From contig NZ_ARXS01000019.1 of NCBI RefSeq assembly GCF_025532145.1, positions 1-64,000 on the forward strand: a stretch of DNA of 64,000 nucleotides, written 5' to 3'. Below are positions 32,965-41,728 of the stretch, in pieces. The notes beneath the pieces were generated by a model that had not been told where the DNA came from, ran no database searches, and was given only the letters and a program-made list of their open reading frames with translations. The DNA comes from Alloalcanivorax balearicus MACL04 (GTDB lineage: Bacteria > Pseudomonadota > Gammaproteobacteria > Pseudomonadales > Alcanivoracaceae). The translations under genes and the position numbers were made by a program. Positions within the stretch are counted from its first letter, which is position 1, and each line of letters starts with the position of its first letter.

Positions 32965-34140
32965 TCAGGACGCTTCCGTCAGCGGTTTGTGCTTGGCGAA
33001 CAACGGCGTCGCCAGAGTGAGGGTGGCGGCGCACAGCAGGGCGGTGCCGCCGATGATGAAAATCAGCGAGCTGTGTTCGGCGCTGGCGTAAATCGGTGCC
33101 ATCAGGTAGGCCGCCGCCGCTTGCCCGACAGCGAACAGAGCGGTGGCCCGGCCCCAGGCGGTGGCGTGCACATGGGCGGGCACCAGCTCGCCGATGCGGC
33201 CCATGGTGGTGGCGACCATGCCGGGGATCAGTGCACCCACGGTAAAGGACGAAAGCGACACCACCAGCGTTCCCGGTATTAGCATTGGCAGAAGGACCGC
33301 CGTGCCCTTCAACGCCAAAGCGGTGAACAGGGTGCGGTGCCAGCCGGCATGGCGGGCAATGGCGCCGACCAGGAACGGGCCGCTGATGGCGCCCAGGGCC
33401 ACCAGCCCCCACTGGATCGCCGCCGCCCAGGTACTGAACCCTCTTTGTCGTTCCAGATAATCCACCCAGAACACCGTATGCGGTACGAAGCCCACCGCGT
33501 CCAGCAGGTAGGCCAGATAGATGGCGGCCAGCACCAGGCCGACGCGGGCCTGCTGTTGTCCTTGTTGGGGCGCCTGCGGCAGGCCCGGCCAGGGGCGCCA
33601 CACCAGCGCCACCGGTAACAGCGCGATCAGGCCGAGGCCCAGCCAGGTCAGTTCCGGCCCCTGCTGCATCAGCAGTGGCACCAGGGTGGCGGAGATCAAC
33701 ACGCCGGTGCCGACGCCAGTGAAGATCCAGGCGGTGCCCCGTTTGCGTTTGGATTCCGGAAGCTGGCTGGCGATCAGGGAAGGTGCCACCACCATCAGCA
33801 GGGCCCCGGTGACGCCGGCGACGAAGCGCCAAAGACTGAACCACCACACCGGCCCTTGCCACATGCTGGCCAGGAAGCTGACGGCAATCAGCAACGTGGA
33901 CAGCTTGATCACCGCGCCGGGGCCGAGCCGGCGGGCGAGACGGCTGGCAAGTACCGCGCCGACCAGATAGCCCAGCAGGTTGGTGGCGCCGACGAAACCG
34001 GCGTCACGGGCGCTCAGCCAGCCGGCCTCGATCAGCCCCGGCAGTTGCGCGGCGTAGGCGAAACGGCCCAGCCCGATCCCGGCCAGGGTGGTGGCCGCTC
34101 CCATTAATATCAGGCGGGTGGGCGAGACGGAGGTGGTCAT
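32965..34140 (-). CDS. YbfB/YjiJ-family MFS transporter
   Basis: Major facilitator superfamily permease with about twelve membrane helices in 391 residues. The N-terminus LMGAATTLAGIGLGRFAYAAQLPGL has the GxGRFAY pattern typical of YbfB/YjiJ proteins, and GYLVGAVLASRLARRLGP is the conserved loop between helices 2 and 3. The ATG at 34140 follows GGAGC; a TTG at 34152 is less likely. The substrate is unknown. It points toward mrp, and is separated from the response regulator gene behind it by about 115 bases. Confidence 0.85.
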   Translation of the reverse strand: MTTSVSPTRLILMGAATTLAGIGLGRFAYAAQLPGLIEAGWLSARDAGFVGATNLLGYLVGAVLASRLARRLGPGAVIKLSTLLIAVSFLASMWQGPVWWFSLWRFVAGVTGALLMVVAPSLIASQLPESKRKRGTAWIFTGVGTGVLISATLVPLLMQQGPELTWLGLGLIALLPVALVWRPWPGLPQAPQQGQQQARVGLVLAAIYLAYLLDAVGFVPHTVFWVDYLERQRGFSTWAAAIQWGLVALGAISGPFLVGAIARHAGWHRTLFTALALKGTAVLLPMLIPGTLVVSLSSFTVGALIPGMVATTMGRIGELVPAHVHATAWGRATALFAVGQAAAAYLMAPIYASAEHSSLIFIIGGTALLCAATLTLATPLFAKHKPLTEAS

Positions 34141-34254
34141 GGGCGGCTCCAAAGCGAGAGGCGGTCATTGGCAGGCGCCCAGTTAAGCAGAGTCCGCCTA
34201 TCACTAAAAATGATTTATACAGATGCTCGGCATCACTGAACTGAATGGGATGGT

Positions 34255-34893
34255 TCAGGCGTGGAGAACGGCGTCCTGCTGGCGCAGGCTGATGGCGATC
34301 TGCACCAGTTCGGCCAGGGAATCCGCCGCCATCTTGCTCATCATGTTGGCGCGATGGCCTTCCACCGTTTTGCGGTTGATGCCGAGCTTATCGGCCACTT
34401 CCTGATTGGACAGGCCGTTGACCACTTCCTCGAACACCTGCCGTTCCCGTTTGGTCAGGCCTTCGTAGCGTTGCCGGTGTACCGCCAGCGCCTGCAGTTT
34501 GCGGCGGTGCTGACGGTCCCGCTCAAGGGCGTTCTGGACATGGTCGATCAGCACCTGGTCGTCGAACGGTTTCTCGATGAACGTCAGCGCGCCGTCGGTG
34601 AGAGCGGTCACCGCCATGTCGATACTGCCGTGGGCGGAGATCATGATCACCGGCAGGTCGATGCCGTATTCGGGAAATTTCTTCTGCGCGTTGATACCGC
34701 TGAGTTCGGGCATGCGCACGTCCATCACCACGCAACCGCCAGCGCCGGGCTGGAAACGTTGAAGAAACGCCAGGGCGGTTTCATAACAGCGCACCTGCAG
34801 CCCCACGGACTCCAGCAGCCATTGCAGGGAGTCGCGCACATCGGCGTCGTCGTCGATGATATGGATGGTTTGCGTCGATTCGCTGTTTGCCAT
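34255..34893 (-). CDS. FixJ-like response regulator (LuxR output)
   Basis: Two-component regulator. The receiver begins IHIIDDDADVRDSLQWLL, with the phosphoacceptor Asp58 in CVVMDVRMPELSG, and Lys in FIEKPFDD. The LuxR-type helix-turn-helix is in GLTKRERQVFEEVVNGLSNQ and EVADKLGINRKTVEGHRANM near the C-terminus. The ATG at 34893 gives the usual family start and lies 11 bases after the kinase stop. Its closest relatives in pattern are FixJ, TodT and StyR. Targets may include the nearby acyl-CoA genes, but no binding site was identified. Confidence 0.9.
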   Translation of the reverse strand: MANSESTQTIHIIDDDADVRDSLQWLLESVGLQVRCYETALAFLQRFQPGAGGCVVMDVRMPELSGINAQKKFPEYGIDLPVIMISAHGSIDMAVTALTDGALTFIEKPFDDQVLIDHVQNALERDRQHRRKLQALAVHRQRYEGLTKRERQVFEEVVNGLSNQEVADKLGINRKTVEGHRANMMSKMAADSLAELVQIAISLRQQDAVLHA

Positions 34894-34904
34894 TGGGATC
34901 CGGG

Positions 34905-36491
34905 TCAATTCGTTGTGGTCGGCGTTTCGTCGTCCGCCAGTGCCAGGGTGAAACAGAAACAGGCGCCTCCCTTTTCCATGCCACCCTCTTCCACGGCGCA
35001 GGGCCACAGTTCGCCGCCGAGGGATTCTACCAGGGAACGGCTGATCGCCAGGCCCATGCCCAGCCCGTTCTTCTTGGTGGTGAAAAAGCGCTCGAACAGT
35101 TTATCCGAGCTGTGTGGCGGCAGGCCAGGGCCCTGATCGCGCACCCGGATCTCCAGTTGTTTGCCGCGCCGCTCCGCTTCCAGCCAGACTTTCAGCGGTG
35201 GTTGCCCGGCGGGAGTCTGGCAGGCCTCGATGGCATTGACGATCAGGTTGAGCAGGATCTGCTCCAATTGAATGCGGTCCGCCACCACCCGGGCGTCGGT
35301 CAGAGTCATACGGTTTTCCAGCACTACATTATGGCGTTCGGCGTTGGGTTCGCAGAACTGCAGCAGATCGTCGACCACCGGCAGCAAATCCATGGCTTCG
35401 TGTACTGGGGCTCTTTTGCGGGTGAAGTCCATCATCCGGTGGATAATGCCGCCAGCGCGCAGAGCGGTGTCCACGGTTTTTTCCAGCGGCACGCGCAGGT
35501 CCTGCCAGCGCACCTCGGCCTGATCGCCGAAGCGGCGCTGGATGCCGCGCAGATAATTGACGATGCCGGTGAGCGGCTGATTCAGCTCGTGGGCCAGGCT
35601 CGAAGCCAGCTCGCCCATGGTCACCAGCCGGCTGGCGTGTTCGATCTCCGCCTGATAGGCCTTCAATTGCGCTTCCGCCGCCTTGGCCGCGCTCAGATCC
35701 CGGGCCACCAGGGAAAAGTATTCCATGTCGCCGTGATAGGAGCGGTGCGCCAGCAATTCCAGGGAAACCGGAATGGTCTGGCCGCGGCGATCACACATGT
35801 CCAGCTCACCGCTCCAGTTGCCGCGCCGCAGGGCGGTGGGGAAGGCGGCTTCGCCAAGCAGGCGGTAGCTGGTCTCGGTGAACAGCTCCGACAAAGCGGC
35901 GGACGGGGTGGCGCTGTCCAGGGCCAGCACCTGGCGGGCGGACTCGTTGAGATGGGTAATGCGATGATCCAGGGAAGTGAAGATCACCAGATCACTGGTG
36001 CTTTCCAGTACTCGCGCCAGCCGCCGGTTGGTCTGCTCCGCCTCGATACGGCCGCTGGCGTCCCGGGATACCACCAGGATTTCACGGATGTCGCCGGTGT
36101 CCGGGTCGCGCAAGGTGCGGCTGGTGCTTTCCAGCCAGGTGTAATGGCCGTCCTTGCAACGGAACCGGTAGGTGTGAGTGTACAGACCGCGCTCGTAGCG
36201 AACGCTGGGTGCGCGCCGCTGGAAATTCTCCACATCGTCCGGGTGATAAAGGTCATAGGCGGAGACGCCGACGATTTCCTCGACGCTGTAGCCGAGCAGA
36301 TGAGTCACCGCCGGTGAGGCATAAATGAAACGCCAGTCCCCGGGTGTGTGCCGGGAGATCATGTCGGTGGACTGCTCGGCCATCTCCGCCAGCAGGCGGT
36401 TGCGCTCGGCATCGTCGGTGAGCGCGGTGAAGCCCTCTTCCGGTGTCGGTGTGTCCATGGGCGGGGGGTTGGGTTGCTGGCTAAGGAACAT
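34905..36491 (-). CDS. PAS-domain sensor histidine kinase, FixL-like
   Basis: Soluble sensor kinase with no membrane helices. Two PAS domains lie at about residues 15-140 (FIYASPAVTHLLGYSVEEIVG) and 150-270 (LVIFTSLDHRITHLNESARQVL), with a PAC-like segment. The phosphoacceptor His is in SSLAHELNQPLTGIVNYL; the ATPase domain has NLIVNAIEA, VRDQGPGLP and GLGMGLAISRSLVES. The ATG at 36491 has GAGGT upstream; 36527 and 36458 are alternatives. No heme-binding His pattern is certain, so oxygen sensing is not claimed. It is co-transcribed with the regulator downstream. Confidence 0.9.
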   Translation of the reverse strand: MFLSQQPNPPPMDTPTPEEGFTALTDDAERNRLLAEMAEQSTDMISRHTPGDWRFIYASPAVTHLLGYSVEEIVGVSAYDLYHPDDVENFQRRAPSVRYERGLYTHTYRFRCKDGHYTWLESTSRTLRDPDTGDIREILVVSRDASGRIEAEQTNRRLARVLESTSDLVIFTSLDHRITHLNESARQVLALDSATPSAALSELFTETSYRLLGEAAFPTALRRGNWSGELDMCDRRGQTIPVSLELLAHRSYHGDMEYFSLVARDLSAAKAAEAQLKAYQAEIEHASRLVTMGELASSLAHELNQPLTGIVNYLRGIQRRFGDQAEVRWQDLRVPLEKTVDTALRAGGIIHRMMDFTRKRAPVHEAMDLLPVVDDLLQFCEPNAERHNVVLENRMTLTDARVVADRIQLEQILLNLIVNAIEACQTPAGQPPLKVWLEAERRGKQLEIRVRDQGPGLPPHSSDKLFERFFTTKKNGLGMGLAISRSLVESLGGELWPCAVEEGGMEKGGACFCFTLALADDETPTTTN

Positions 36492-36551
36492 AGTGTACCT
36501 CGTGCGGTGCCCAACCACCGCCGGCATTGGCGCCGACGGTGTTTTCGGGTA

Positions 36552-37100
36552 TCAGCGCAGGAACTTCTGACTGAAGGTTTTGAATTGCGGGGCGAGGGAA
36601 TCGCGAACCCACTCGAAACCCACCATTTCCCGGGTGACCACGCGCACGCCTTCGTCACGCAGGCGTTGCAGGGCACTCTCGGTGTCCAGCGGATTACGCG
36701 CGGAGATCGCATCGGCCACCACGAACACCTTGTTGCCGGCCTGGTGCAGCCCCAAGGCGGTTTGCATCACACAGACGTGGGCTTCCATGCCGCACAGCAC
36801 GAACGTCTTGCCGCGGGCTTCCGAGAGCAGCGAGGCGCATTCGGGCGCGTCGGCGCAGGAAAACACAGTCTTGGCGATGGCGGGGTTGGCGTCGCCGGCC
36901 AGCTCCAGTAGTTGGTCGGTGGTGGGGCCGACGCCCTTCGGGTATTGCTCGGTGAAGCGCACCGGCACGTCCATCAACTGCGCCACTTCAATCAGCCAGC
37001 GGCAGTTCTTCACCAGGGTTTCGTGTTCATGTACGCCGGGCAGCAGACGTTCCTGAACGTCGATGACCAGCAGGGTGGAATCTTGGGCTTCGATCAGCAT
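36552..37100 (-). CDS. Isochorismatase-family hydrolase
   Basis: Cysteine hydrolase of the isochorismatase/nicotinamidase fold, 182 residues. The catalytic Asp is Asp14 in LLVIDVQERLLP and the nucleophile Cys is in GMEAHVCVMQTALGL, close to the YcaC pattern. The middle Lys expected in the triad is probably that of AIAKTVFSC. The substrate is unknown. It lies 60 bases upstream of the kinase gene and follows the MaoC gene in the same direction. Confidence 0.85.
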   Translation of the reverse strand: MLIEAQDSTLLVIDVQERLLPGVHEHETLVKNCRWLIEVAQLMDVPVRFTEQYPKGVGPTTDQLLELAGDANPAIAKTVFSCADAPECASLLSEARGKTFVLCGMEAHVCVMQTALGLHQAGNKVFVVADAISARNPLDTESALQRLRDEGVRVVTREMVGFEWVRDSLAPQFKTFSQKFLR

Positions 37101-37124
37101 GGTCGGATCCTTACTCTCTACGTC

Positions 37125-37559
37125 TTACTGGGAGGGGCGGCGGTCCACCATGTTGGTGGCCACGCCCTGGGCTACGATCTTGTCTTTGACGCGGCAGACG
37201 GTTTCCAGCTTCACCCGGCGCCGTCTTTCGTCGATCTCCAGCACGGTGGCGGTGGCCACCACGGTATCGCCGATGTGGACCGGCGCCTTGAACGACAGCT
37301 GCTGGTCCACATAGATGGCGCCGGGGCCGGGCAGGCGGGTGCCGAGCACGGCGGAGATCAGGCCGGCGCTGAACATGCCGTGCACGATGCGCTGGCCGAA
37401 CTGGGTGCCGGCGGCATAGTCCGCGTTCAGGTGCACCGGATTGTCGTCACCGGTGATGCCGGCGAACAGTACCACGTCGGCCTCGGTAATGGTCTTGGCG
37501 TAGCTGGCGCTGAGGCCGACTTTCAGGTCTTCCAGGTAGTAACCGTGCAGTTCGTCCAT
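37125..37559 (-). CDS. phaJ: MaoC-family (R)-specific enoyl-CoA hydratase
   Basis: Hot-dog-fold hydratase of 144 residues that adds water to trans-2-enoyl-CoA to give (R)-3-hydroxyacyl-CoA. The catalytic motif is AGITGDDNPVHLNADYA with the Asp/His pair, followed by GQRIVHGMFSAGL. The size and motif match PhaJ, which channels beta-oxidation products to polyhydroxyalkanoate. No PHA synthase is in the window, so a role in another pathway is possible. It is divergent from the malonyl-CoA decarboxylase gene across a 211-base region that carries two palindromes. Confidence 0.83.
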   Translation of the reverse strand: MDELHGYYLEDLKVGLSASYAKTITEADVVLFAGITGDDNPVHLNADYAAGTQFGQRIVHGMFSAGLISAVLGTRLPGPGAIYVDQQLSFKAPVHIGDTVVATATVLEIDERRRRVKLETVCRVKDKIVAQGVATNMVDRRPSQ

Positions 37560-37647
37560 TGGGATCCCTTATTTTACGTAGTGACTCTTTATGTCGTGGC
37601 TTTGGTTCATTCACAAGGCACGAAGCCATTTAGTTAAAGCCAGTGAC

Positions 37648-37695
37648 TCAAAAGTGTAGTGGTTTACACTTTTGAATCCAAGTAGAAATACTTGG
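37648..37695. promoter_or_regulatory. Two palindromes in the phaJ / malonyl-CoA decarboxylase divergent promoter
   Basis: The first inverted repeat is TCAAAAGTGTA (37648-37658) and TACACTTTTGA (37665-37675), perfect 11-base arms with a 6-base spacer. The second, three bases on, is CCAAGTA-GAAA-TACTTGG (37678-37695). Their place between divergent acyl-CoA genes makes them candidate operators, the first being of TetR-like shape. The cognate regulator is not identified. Confidence 0.55.
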
Positions 37696-37770
37696 TTTTG
37701 TAATGAGGCTTTGCTAGTCTCTTGGCCGTCGGTGCCGCACCAGCGTGGAGCGGCCTGGTGGGAGAGAGCA

Positions 37771-39144
37771 ATGATGCAGGACCAAAATGACGGTCTTTGG
37801 GAAAAGGCCATTCGCCGACTGGTGCCGCTGGGGCTGGAGACCTGGAACGAGCGGCGGCTGCTGGACGGCAAGCTGACACTGACCCCGGACCTGAACGGCG
37901 GTGACGTGGAGCGCCTGATCAAATGGATAGACGCCTGTCTGGCGGACGATGGCGGGCAGGTGGCGGCCCGTGATCGGGCGGTGACCCTGGCGCGGGAATT
38001 CAAGGCTCTGAATCACGATGGCCGTGCCCGTTTCCTGATGTTGCTGGCGGAACAATACGCTGTGGACGAGGCGCGGGTGGAGCAGGCCATGGAGCAATGG
38101 CGCGCGGCCGGCAGCGAGGGGCGCATGCAGGCCGCCCTGGCTCTGCGTGATGCCCTGGAGCCGCCGCGCATGACCTTGCTGACCCGTTTCAATGGCGTGC
38201 CGGAGGGGGTCAAGTTCCTGGTGGATCTGCGTGCGGAACTGTTGTCGTTGCGCAAGGAACATCCCCAACTGGCACCGCTGGAAGCGGACCTCAAGCGGCT
38301 GCTCGGCGCCTGGTTCGACGTGGGGTTGCTGCAATTGGAACAGATCAGTTGGCAAAGCAGCGCCGAGTTACTGGAAAAGCTCATCGCCTATGAGGCGGTG
38401 CACGCGATCCGTGGCTGGAACGATCTGAAAAACCGTTTGCGCCCGGACCGCCGCTGCTTCGCGTTCTTCCATCCGAACATGCCCAATGAGCCGCTGATTT
38501 TTGTCGAGGTGGCACTGGTGGAAGGCATGGCCGGCAGCATCCAGGCGCTACTGGATGAAGACGCGCCGGTGCTGGATGCCCGGCAAGCGGACACCGCCAT
38601 TTTCTACTCCATCTCCAATGCCCAGGCCGGTCTGGCGGGCATCAGTTTCGGCAACTTCCTGATCAAACGGGTGGTGAAGCTGCTGCGCCAGGAACTACCG
38701 CAACTGAAGCAGTTCGCCACCCTGTCGCCGATCCCCGGATTCCGCCGTTGGCTGGAGGGGTTGTCCGACGACGTCCTGGCCGGTTTGCCCGGCGGTACGG
38801 TATGGCGGGACACCGGCAGTGCCGGGGCTCTGCTGGATCCGGAGCGGCTGGATCCCTTGCGTGCCGAGGCGCTGCGGCGGCTGATGGCCTGGTACCTGTG
38901 CCGCGAGCAACGCCGGGGCCGCTACGCCCTGGATCCGGTGGCCCACTTCCATCTCAGTAACGGCGCTCAGGTGGCCCGGCTGAACTGGGCCGCGGACCTG
39001 TCCGAAAAAGGCCGGCGCCAGGCCGTCGGCATGATGGTTAATTATCGCTATGAGCTGCCGCGTATCGAAGCGCGCAGCCAGAGTTACACCGTCGATGGGG
39101 CCGTGGCCACGTCGGCATCCATGAAAAAACTGTTGAAGGCGTAA
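37771..39144 (+). CDS. Malonyl-CoA decarboxylase
   Basis: Converts malonyl-CoA to acetyl-CoA and CO2. The helical N-terminal half and the GNAT-like C-terminal catalytic half are recognisable by CFAFFHPNMPNEPLIFVEVAL, TAIFYSISNAQAGLAGISFG, LKQFATLSPIPGFRRWL (catalytic Ser/His region) and VAHFHLSNGA, then a C-terminal MVNYRYELP block. The ATG at 37771 follows GGAGAG; the frame extends upstream to 37672 through the operator region and that part is not coding. The length is 457 residues. It is the first gene of a run with an acetoacetyl-CoA reductase 4 bases later. Confidence 0.9.
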   Translation: MMQDQNDGLWEKAIRRLVPLGLETWNERRLLDGKLTLTPDLNGGDVERLIKWIDACLADDGGQVAARDRAVTLAREFKALNHDGRARFLMLLAEQYAVDEARVEQAMEQWRAAGSEGRMQAALALRDALEPPRMTLLTRFNGVPEGVKFLVDLRAELLSLRKEHPQLAPLEADLKRLLGAWFDVGLLQLEQISWQSSAELLEKLIAYEAVHAIRGWNDLKNRLRPDRRCFAFFHPNMPNEPLIFVEVALVEGMAGSIQALLDEDAPVLDARQADTAIFYSISNAQAGLAGISFGNFLIKRVVKLLRQELPQLKQFATLSPIPGFRRWLEGLSDDVLAGLPGGTVWRDTGSAGALLDPERLDPLRAEALRRLMAWYLCREQRRGRYALDPVAHFHLSNGAQVARLNWAADLSEKGRRQAVGMMVNYRYELPRIEARSQSYTVDGAVATSASMKKLLKA

Positions 39145-39148
39145 AGTT

Positions 39149-39901
39149 ATGAGCGAGAAACGATTGGCGGTGGTGACCGGCGCCACCGGCGGCTTGGGCG
39201 TGGCCATGTGTCAGGCTCTGTGTGATCAGGGCCGCACCGTGGTGGGGACCTACTATCCGGACCCGCAACAGGAGCAACAGGCGCGGCAATGGCAGGAAAG
39301 CATGGAGCAGCAGGGCTATTCCGTGCACGTCCGTCCCTTGGACGTCACCGACTATGAAGCCTGCGTCGCCTTTGCCGCCAGTGTGGAAGCGGAGCTCGGT
39401 CCCATCGATGTGCTGGTGAATAACGCCGGCATCACCCGGGATGCGCCGATCAAGCGCATGGAGCCGCACTTCTGGCAGGATGTGATCAACACCAACCTGA
39501 CTTCCATGTACAACCTGTGCCGGGCGGTGTTCGACGGCATGTGCCAGCGCGGCTTCGGCCGCATCGTCAACATCTCCTCCCTGAATGGGGAAAAGGGCCA
39601 GTTCGGCCAGTGCAACTACGCCGCCGCCAAGGCCGGTGTTTATGGATTCACCCGCTCCATCGCCCAGGAAGGCGCGCGCAAGGGCGTCACCGTCAACGCC
39701 GTCTCGCCGGGTTATATCGACACCCCGATGGTGCGGCAGGTGCCGGAGAACATTCTTGAAGGTATCATCGCCGGTATTCCCGTGGGCCGGTTGGGCCAGC
39801 CCGATGATATCGCCCGGGCAGTGGCGTTCCTGGCCGCCGACGAGGCGGGTTTCATCACCGGCACCAATCTGTCGGTGAATGGCGGTCAGTACATGAGCTG
39901 A
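39149..39901 (+). CDS. phaB: Acetoacetyl-CoA reductase (SDR family)
   Basis: NAD(P)H-dependent short-chain dehydrogenase reducing acetoacetyl-CoA to (R)-3-hydroxybutyryl-CoA. The coenzyme motif is VVTGATGGLGVAMC near residues 8-21, with VNNAGITRDAP, the catalytic Ser in NISSLNGEKGQFGQ and Tyr/Lys in NYAAAKAGVYGF. PhaB-specific blocks such as ITRDAPIKRM and GQFGQCNYAAAKAG support this function over FabG. Length is 250 residues. It follows the malonyl-CoA decarboxylase by 4 bases, linking acetyl-CoA supply and hydroxybutyryl-CoA formation. Confidence 0.87.
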   Translation: MSEKRLAVVTGATGGLGVAMCQALCDQGRTVVGTYYPDPQQEQQARQWQESMEQQGYSVHVRPLDVTDYEACVAFAASVEAELGPIDVLVNNAGITRDAPIKRMEPHFWQDVINTNLTSMYNLCRAVFDGMCQRGFGRIVNISSLNGEKGQFGQCNYAAAKAGVYGFTRSIAQEGARKGVTVNAVSPGYIDTPMVRQVPENILEGIIAGIPVGRLGQPDDIARAVAFLAADEAGFITGTNLSVNGGQYMS

Positions 39902-39948
39902 CGGCACCGCGAACCCCTTCCGCGAACAACAAAGACAGAGGATGCCCC

Positions 39949-41712
39949 ATGCCGGAATATAAAGCGCCGTTGCAGGACATGGCTTTCGTGCTCGGCGAGC
40001 TGACCGATATCGATGGTCTGGCGGCATTGCCGCCGTTTACCGAAGTGTCCCGTGAACTGGCCGAAGCGGTGCTGGATGAGGCCGGCAAACTGGCCTCGTC
40101 GGTGATCGCGCCGCTCAATGCCGACGGCGATCGCCATGGCGTGCGTCTGCAAGAGGATGGCGTGGTTGCCGCTCCCGGTTTTCGTGACGCTTACCAGCGC
40201 TACGTGGAAGGCGGCTGGGGCAGTCTGCAGTTCGATCCCGAGTACGGCGGCCAGGGGCTGCCGTTCTCGCTGGCGGTGGCGGTGCAGGAGATGTGGCACG
40301 CCGCCAACATGTCCTGGGGGCTTTGCCCGCTGTTGTCCCAGGGCGCGGTGGAAGCCATCGCCGCCAATGCCGACGAGTCTCTCAAGGCCCTTTATCTGCC
40401 GTCCATGGTCAGTGGTACCTGGAGTGGCACGATGAATCTGACCGAGCCGCAGGCCGGTTCCGATCTGGCCGCGGTGAAGGCGCGGGCGGTCCCGGAAGGC
40501 GATCATTATCGCATCACCGGGCAGAAAATTTTCATCACCTGGGGCGATCACGACATGGCCGACAACATCGTCCATCTGGTGCTGGCCCGTTTGCCCGATG
40601 CGCCGGAGGGCGTGAAGGGCATTTCCTTGTTCCTGGTGCCCAAGTATTTGCTCAACAAGGATGGCTCCCCGGGCGAACGCAATGATTGCCGGGCCATCTC
40701 GCTGGAACACAAGATCGGCATTCACGCCAGCCCCACCTGTGTCATGAGCTACGGCGACAATGGCGGTGCCATTGGTTACCTGGTGGGCAAGCCCAATCAG
40801 GGCCTGGCCTGTATGTTCACGATGATGAACAACGCCCGTCTCACGGTGGGACTGCAGGGCGTGGCCGTCGCTGAACGGGCCTGTCAGCAGGCACGCGAAT
40901 ACTGCCGCGAAAGGGTGCAGGGTGTGGCTCCCGGACAACGTGAGGCGGGGCCGATCGTCGGTCACCCGGACGTGCGCCGTATGCTGATGACGATGAATGC
41001 GCTCACCGAGGCGGGGCGCGCGCTGGCCTACGTGGGCTGCGCCGAAGTGGATCGGGTGCACGGTGAAAGCGATCCGCAACGCCGGGCCCGTCATCAGCGG
41101 CGCCTGGATTTGCTCACGCCGCTGGTGAAAGGCTGGTGCACGGAGATGGCCCAGGAAGTCACGTCCCTGAACGTGCAGTGTCATGGCGGTATGGGGTTCA
41201 TCGAGGAAACCGGTGCCGGGCAGTTGTTCCGGGATGCGCGCATCCTGCCGATCTACGAAGGCACCAACGGCATTCAGGCGATGGACCTGGTGGGGCGCAA
41301 GACCTTGCGTGATCGCGGTACCGCCATGTTTGAGATGCTGGAGGAGATGGATGCGTTTCTGGCCGAGCCGCACCTGGAGAGTGTGTTGGGCTCTGAACGC
41401 AAAGCGCTGTTGGCGGATGCGGTGGTGGCGGTAGCCGACGCCACGGAATTTTTGCTGGGCGCCAGCGACAGTGCCACGCTGCCCGGCGCTATCGCTTTCC
41501 ACTATTTGATGCTGAGCGCCACCGTGGTGGCTGCCTGGCAAATGGGCCGCGCGGCGCTGAGCGTGGCGGAAGACGATTCCCCGTTCGCTCGCCGCAAACG
41601 GCATCACGTCCACTTTTACCTTGAGCAGATATTGCCCCGTTATCTGCATCACGCCCGGGCTTTGCGTTTCGGTGACGATACACTGATGGCGCTACCCGAA
41701 GAGCTGCTGTAA
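39949..41712 (+). CDS. Large acyl-CoA dehydrogenase (DmdC-like)
   Basis: FAD enzyme that oxidises an acyl-CoA to the 2-enoyl-CoA. At 587 residues it belongs to the larger subgroup with a C-terminal extra domain, which includes 3-methylmercaptopropionyl-CoA dehydrogenase (DmdC) and PA0506-type enzymes. Blocks: GTWSGTMNLTEPQAGSDLA (substrate loop), KIFITWGDHDM, CHGGMGFIEETGAGQLFRDA and the catalytic Glu in ILPIYEGTNGIQAMDL. The chain-length or sulfur specificity cannot be decided. It lies between phaB and the semialdehyde dehydrogenase in the same operon. Confidence 0.87.
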   Translation: MPEYKAPLQDMAFVLGELTDIDGLAALPPFTEVSRELAEAVLDEAGKLASSVIAPLNADGDRHGVRLQEDGVVAAPGFRDAYQRYVEGGWGSLQFDPEYGGQGLPFSLAVAVQEMWHAANMSWGLCPLLSQGAVEAIAANADESLKALYLPSMVSGTWSGTMNLTEPQAGSDLAAVKARAVPEGDHYRITGQKIFITWGDHDMADNIVHLVLARLPDAPEGVKGISLFLVPKYLLNKDGSPGERNDCRAISLEHKIGIHASPTCVMSYGDNGGAIGYLVGKPNQGLACMFTMMNNARLTVGLQGVAVAERACQQAREYCRERVQGVAPGQREAGPIVGHPDVRRMLMTMNALTEAGRALAYVGCAEVDRVHGESDPQRRARHQRRLDLLTPLVKGWCTEMAQEVTSLNVQCHGGMGFIEETGAGQLFRDARILPIYEGTNGIQAMDLVGRKTLRDRGTAMFEMLEEMDAFLAEPHLESVLGSERKALLADAVVAVADATEFLLGASDSATLPGAIAFHYLMLSATVVAAWQMGRAALSVAEDDSPFARRKRHHVHFYLEQILPRYLHHARALRFGDDTLMALPEELL

Positions 41713-41728
41713 CCCGCAGGAGAAAACC

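Noticed and set aside
39886-41652. 588-codon minus-strand open frame opposite the acyl-CoA dehydrogenase
   Set aside because: The translation has no domain motif and the plus-strand gene is certain.
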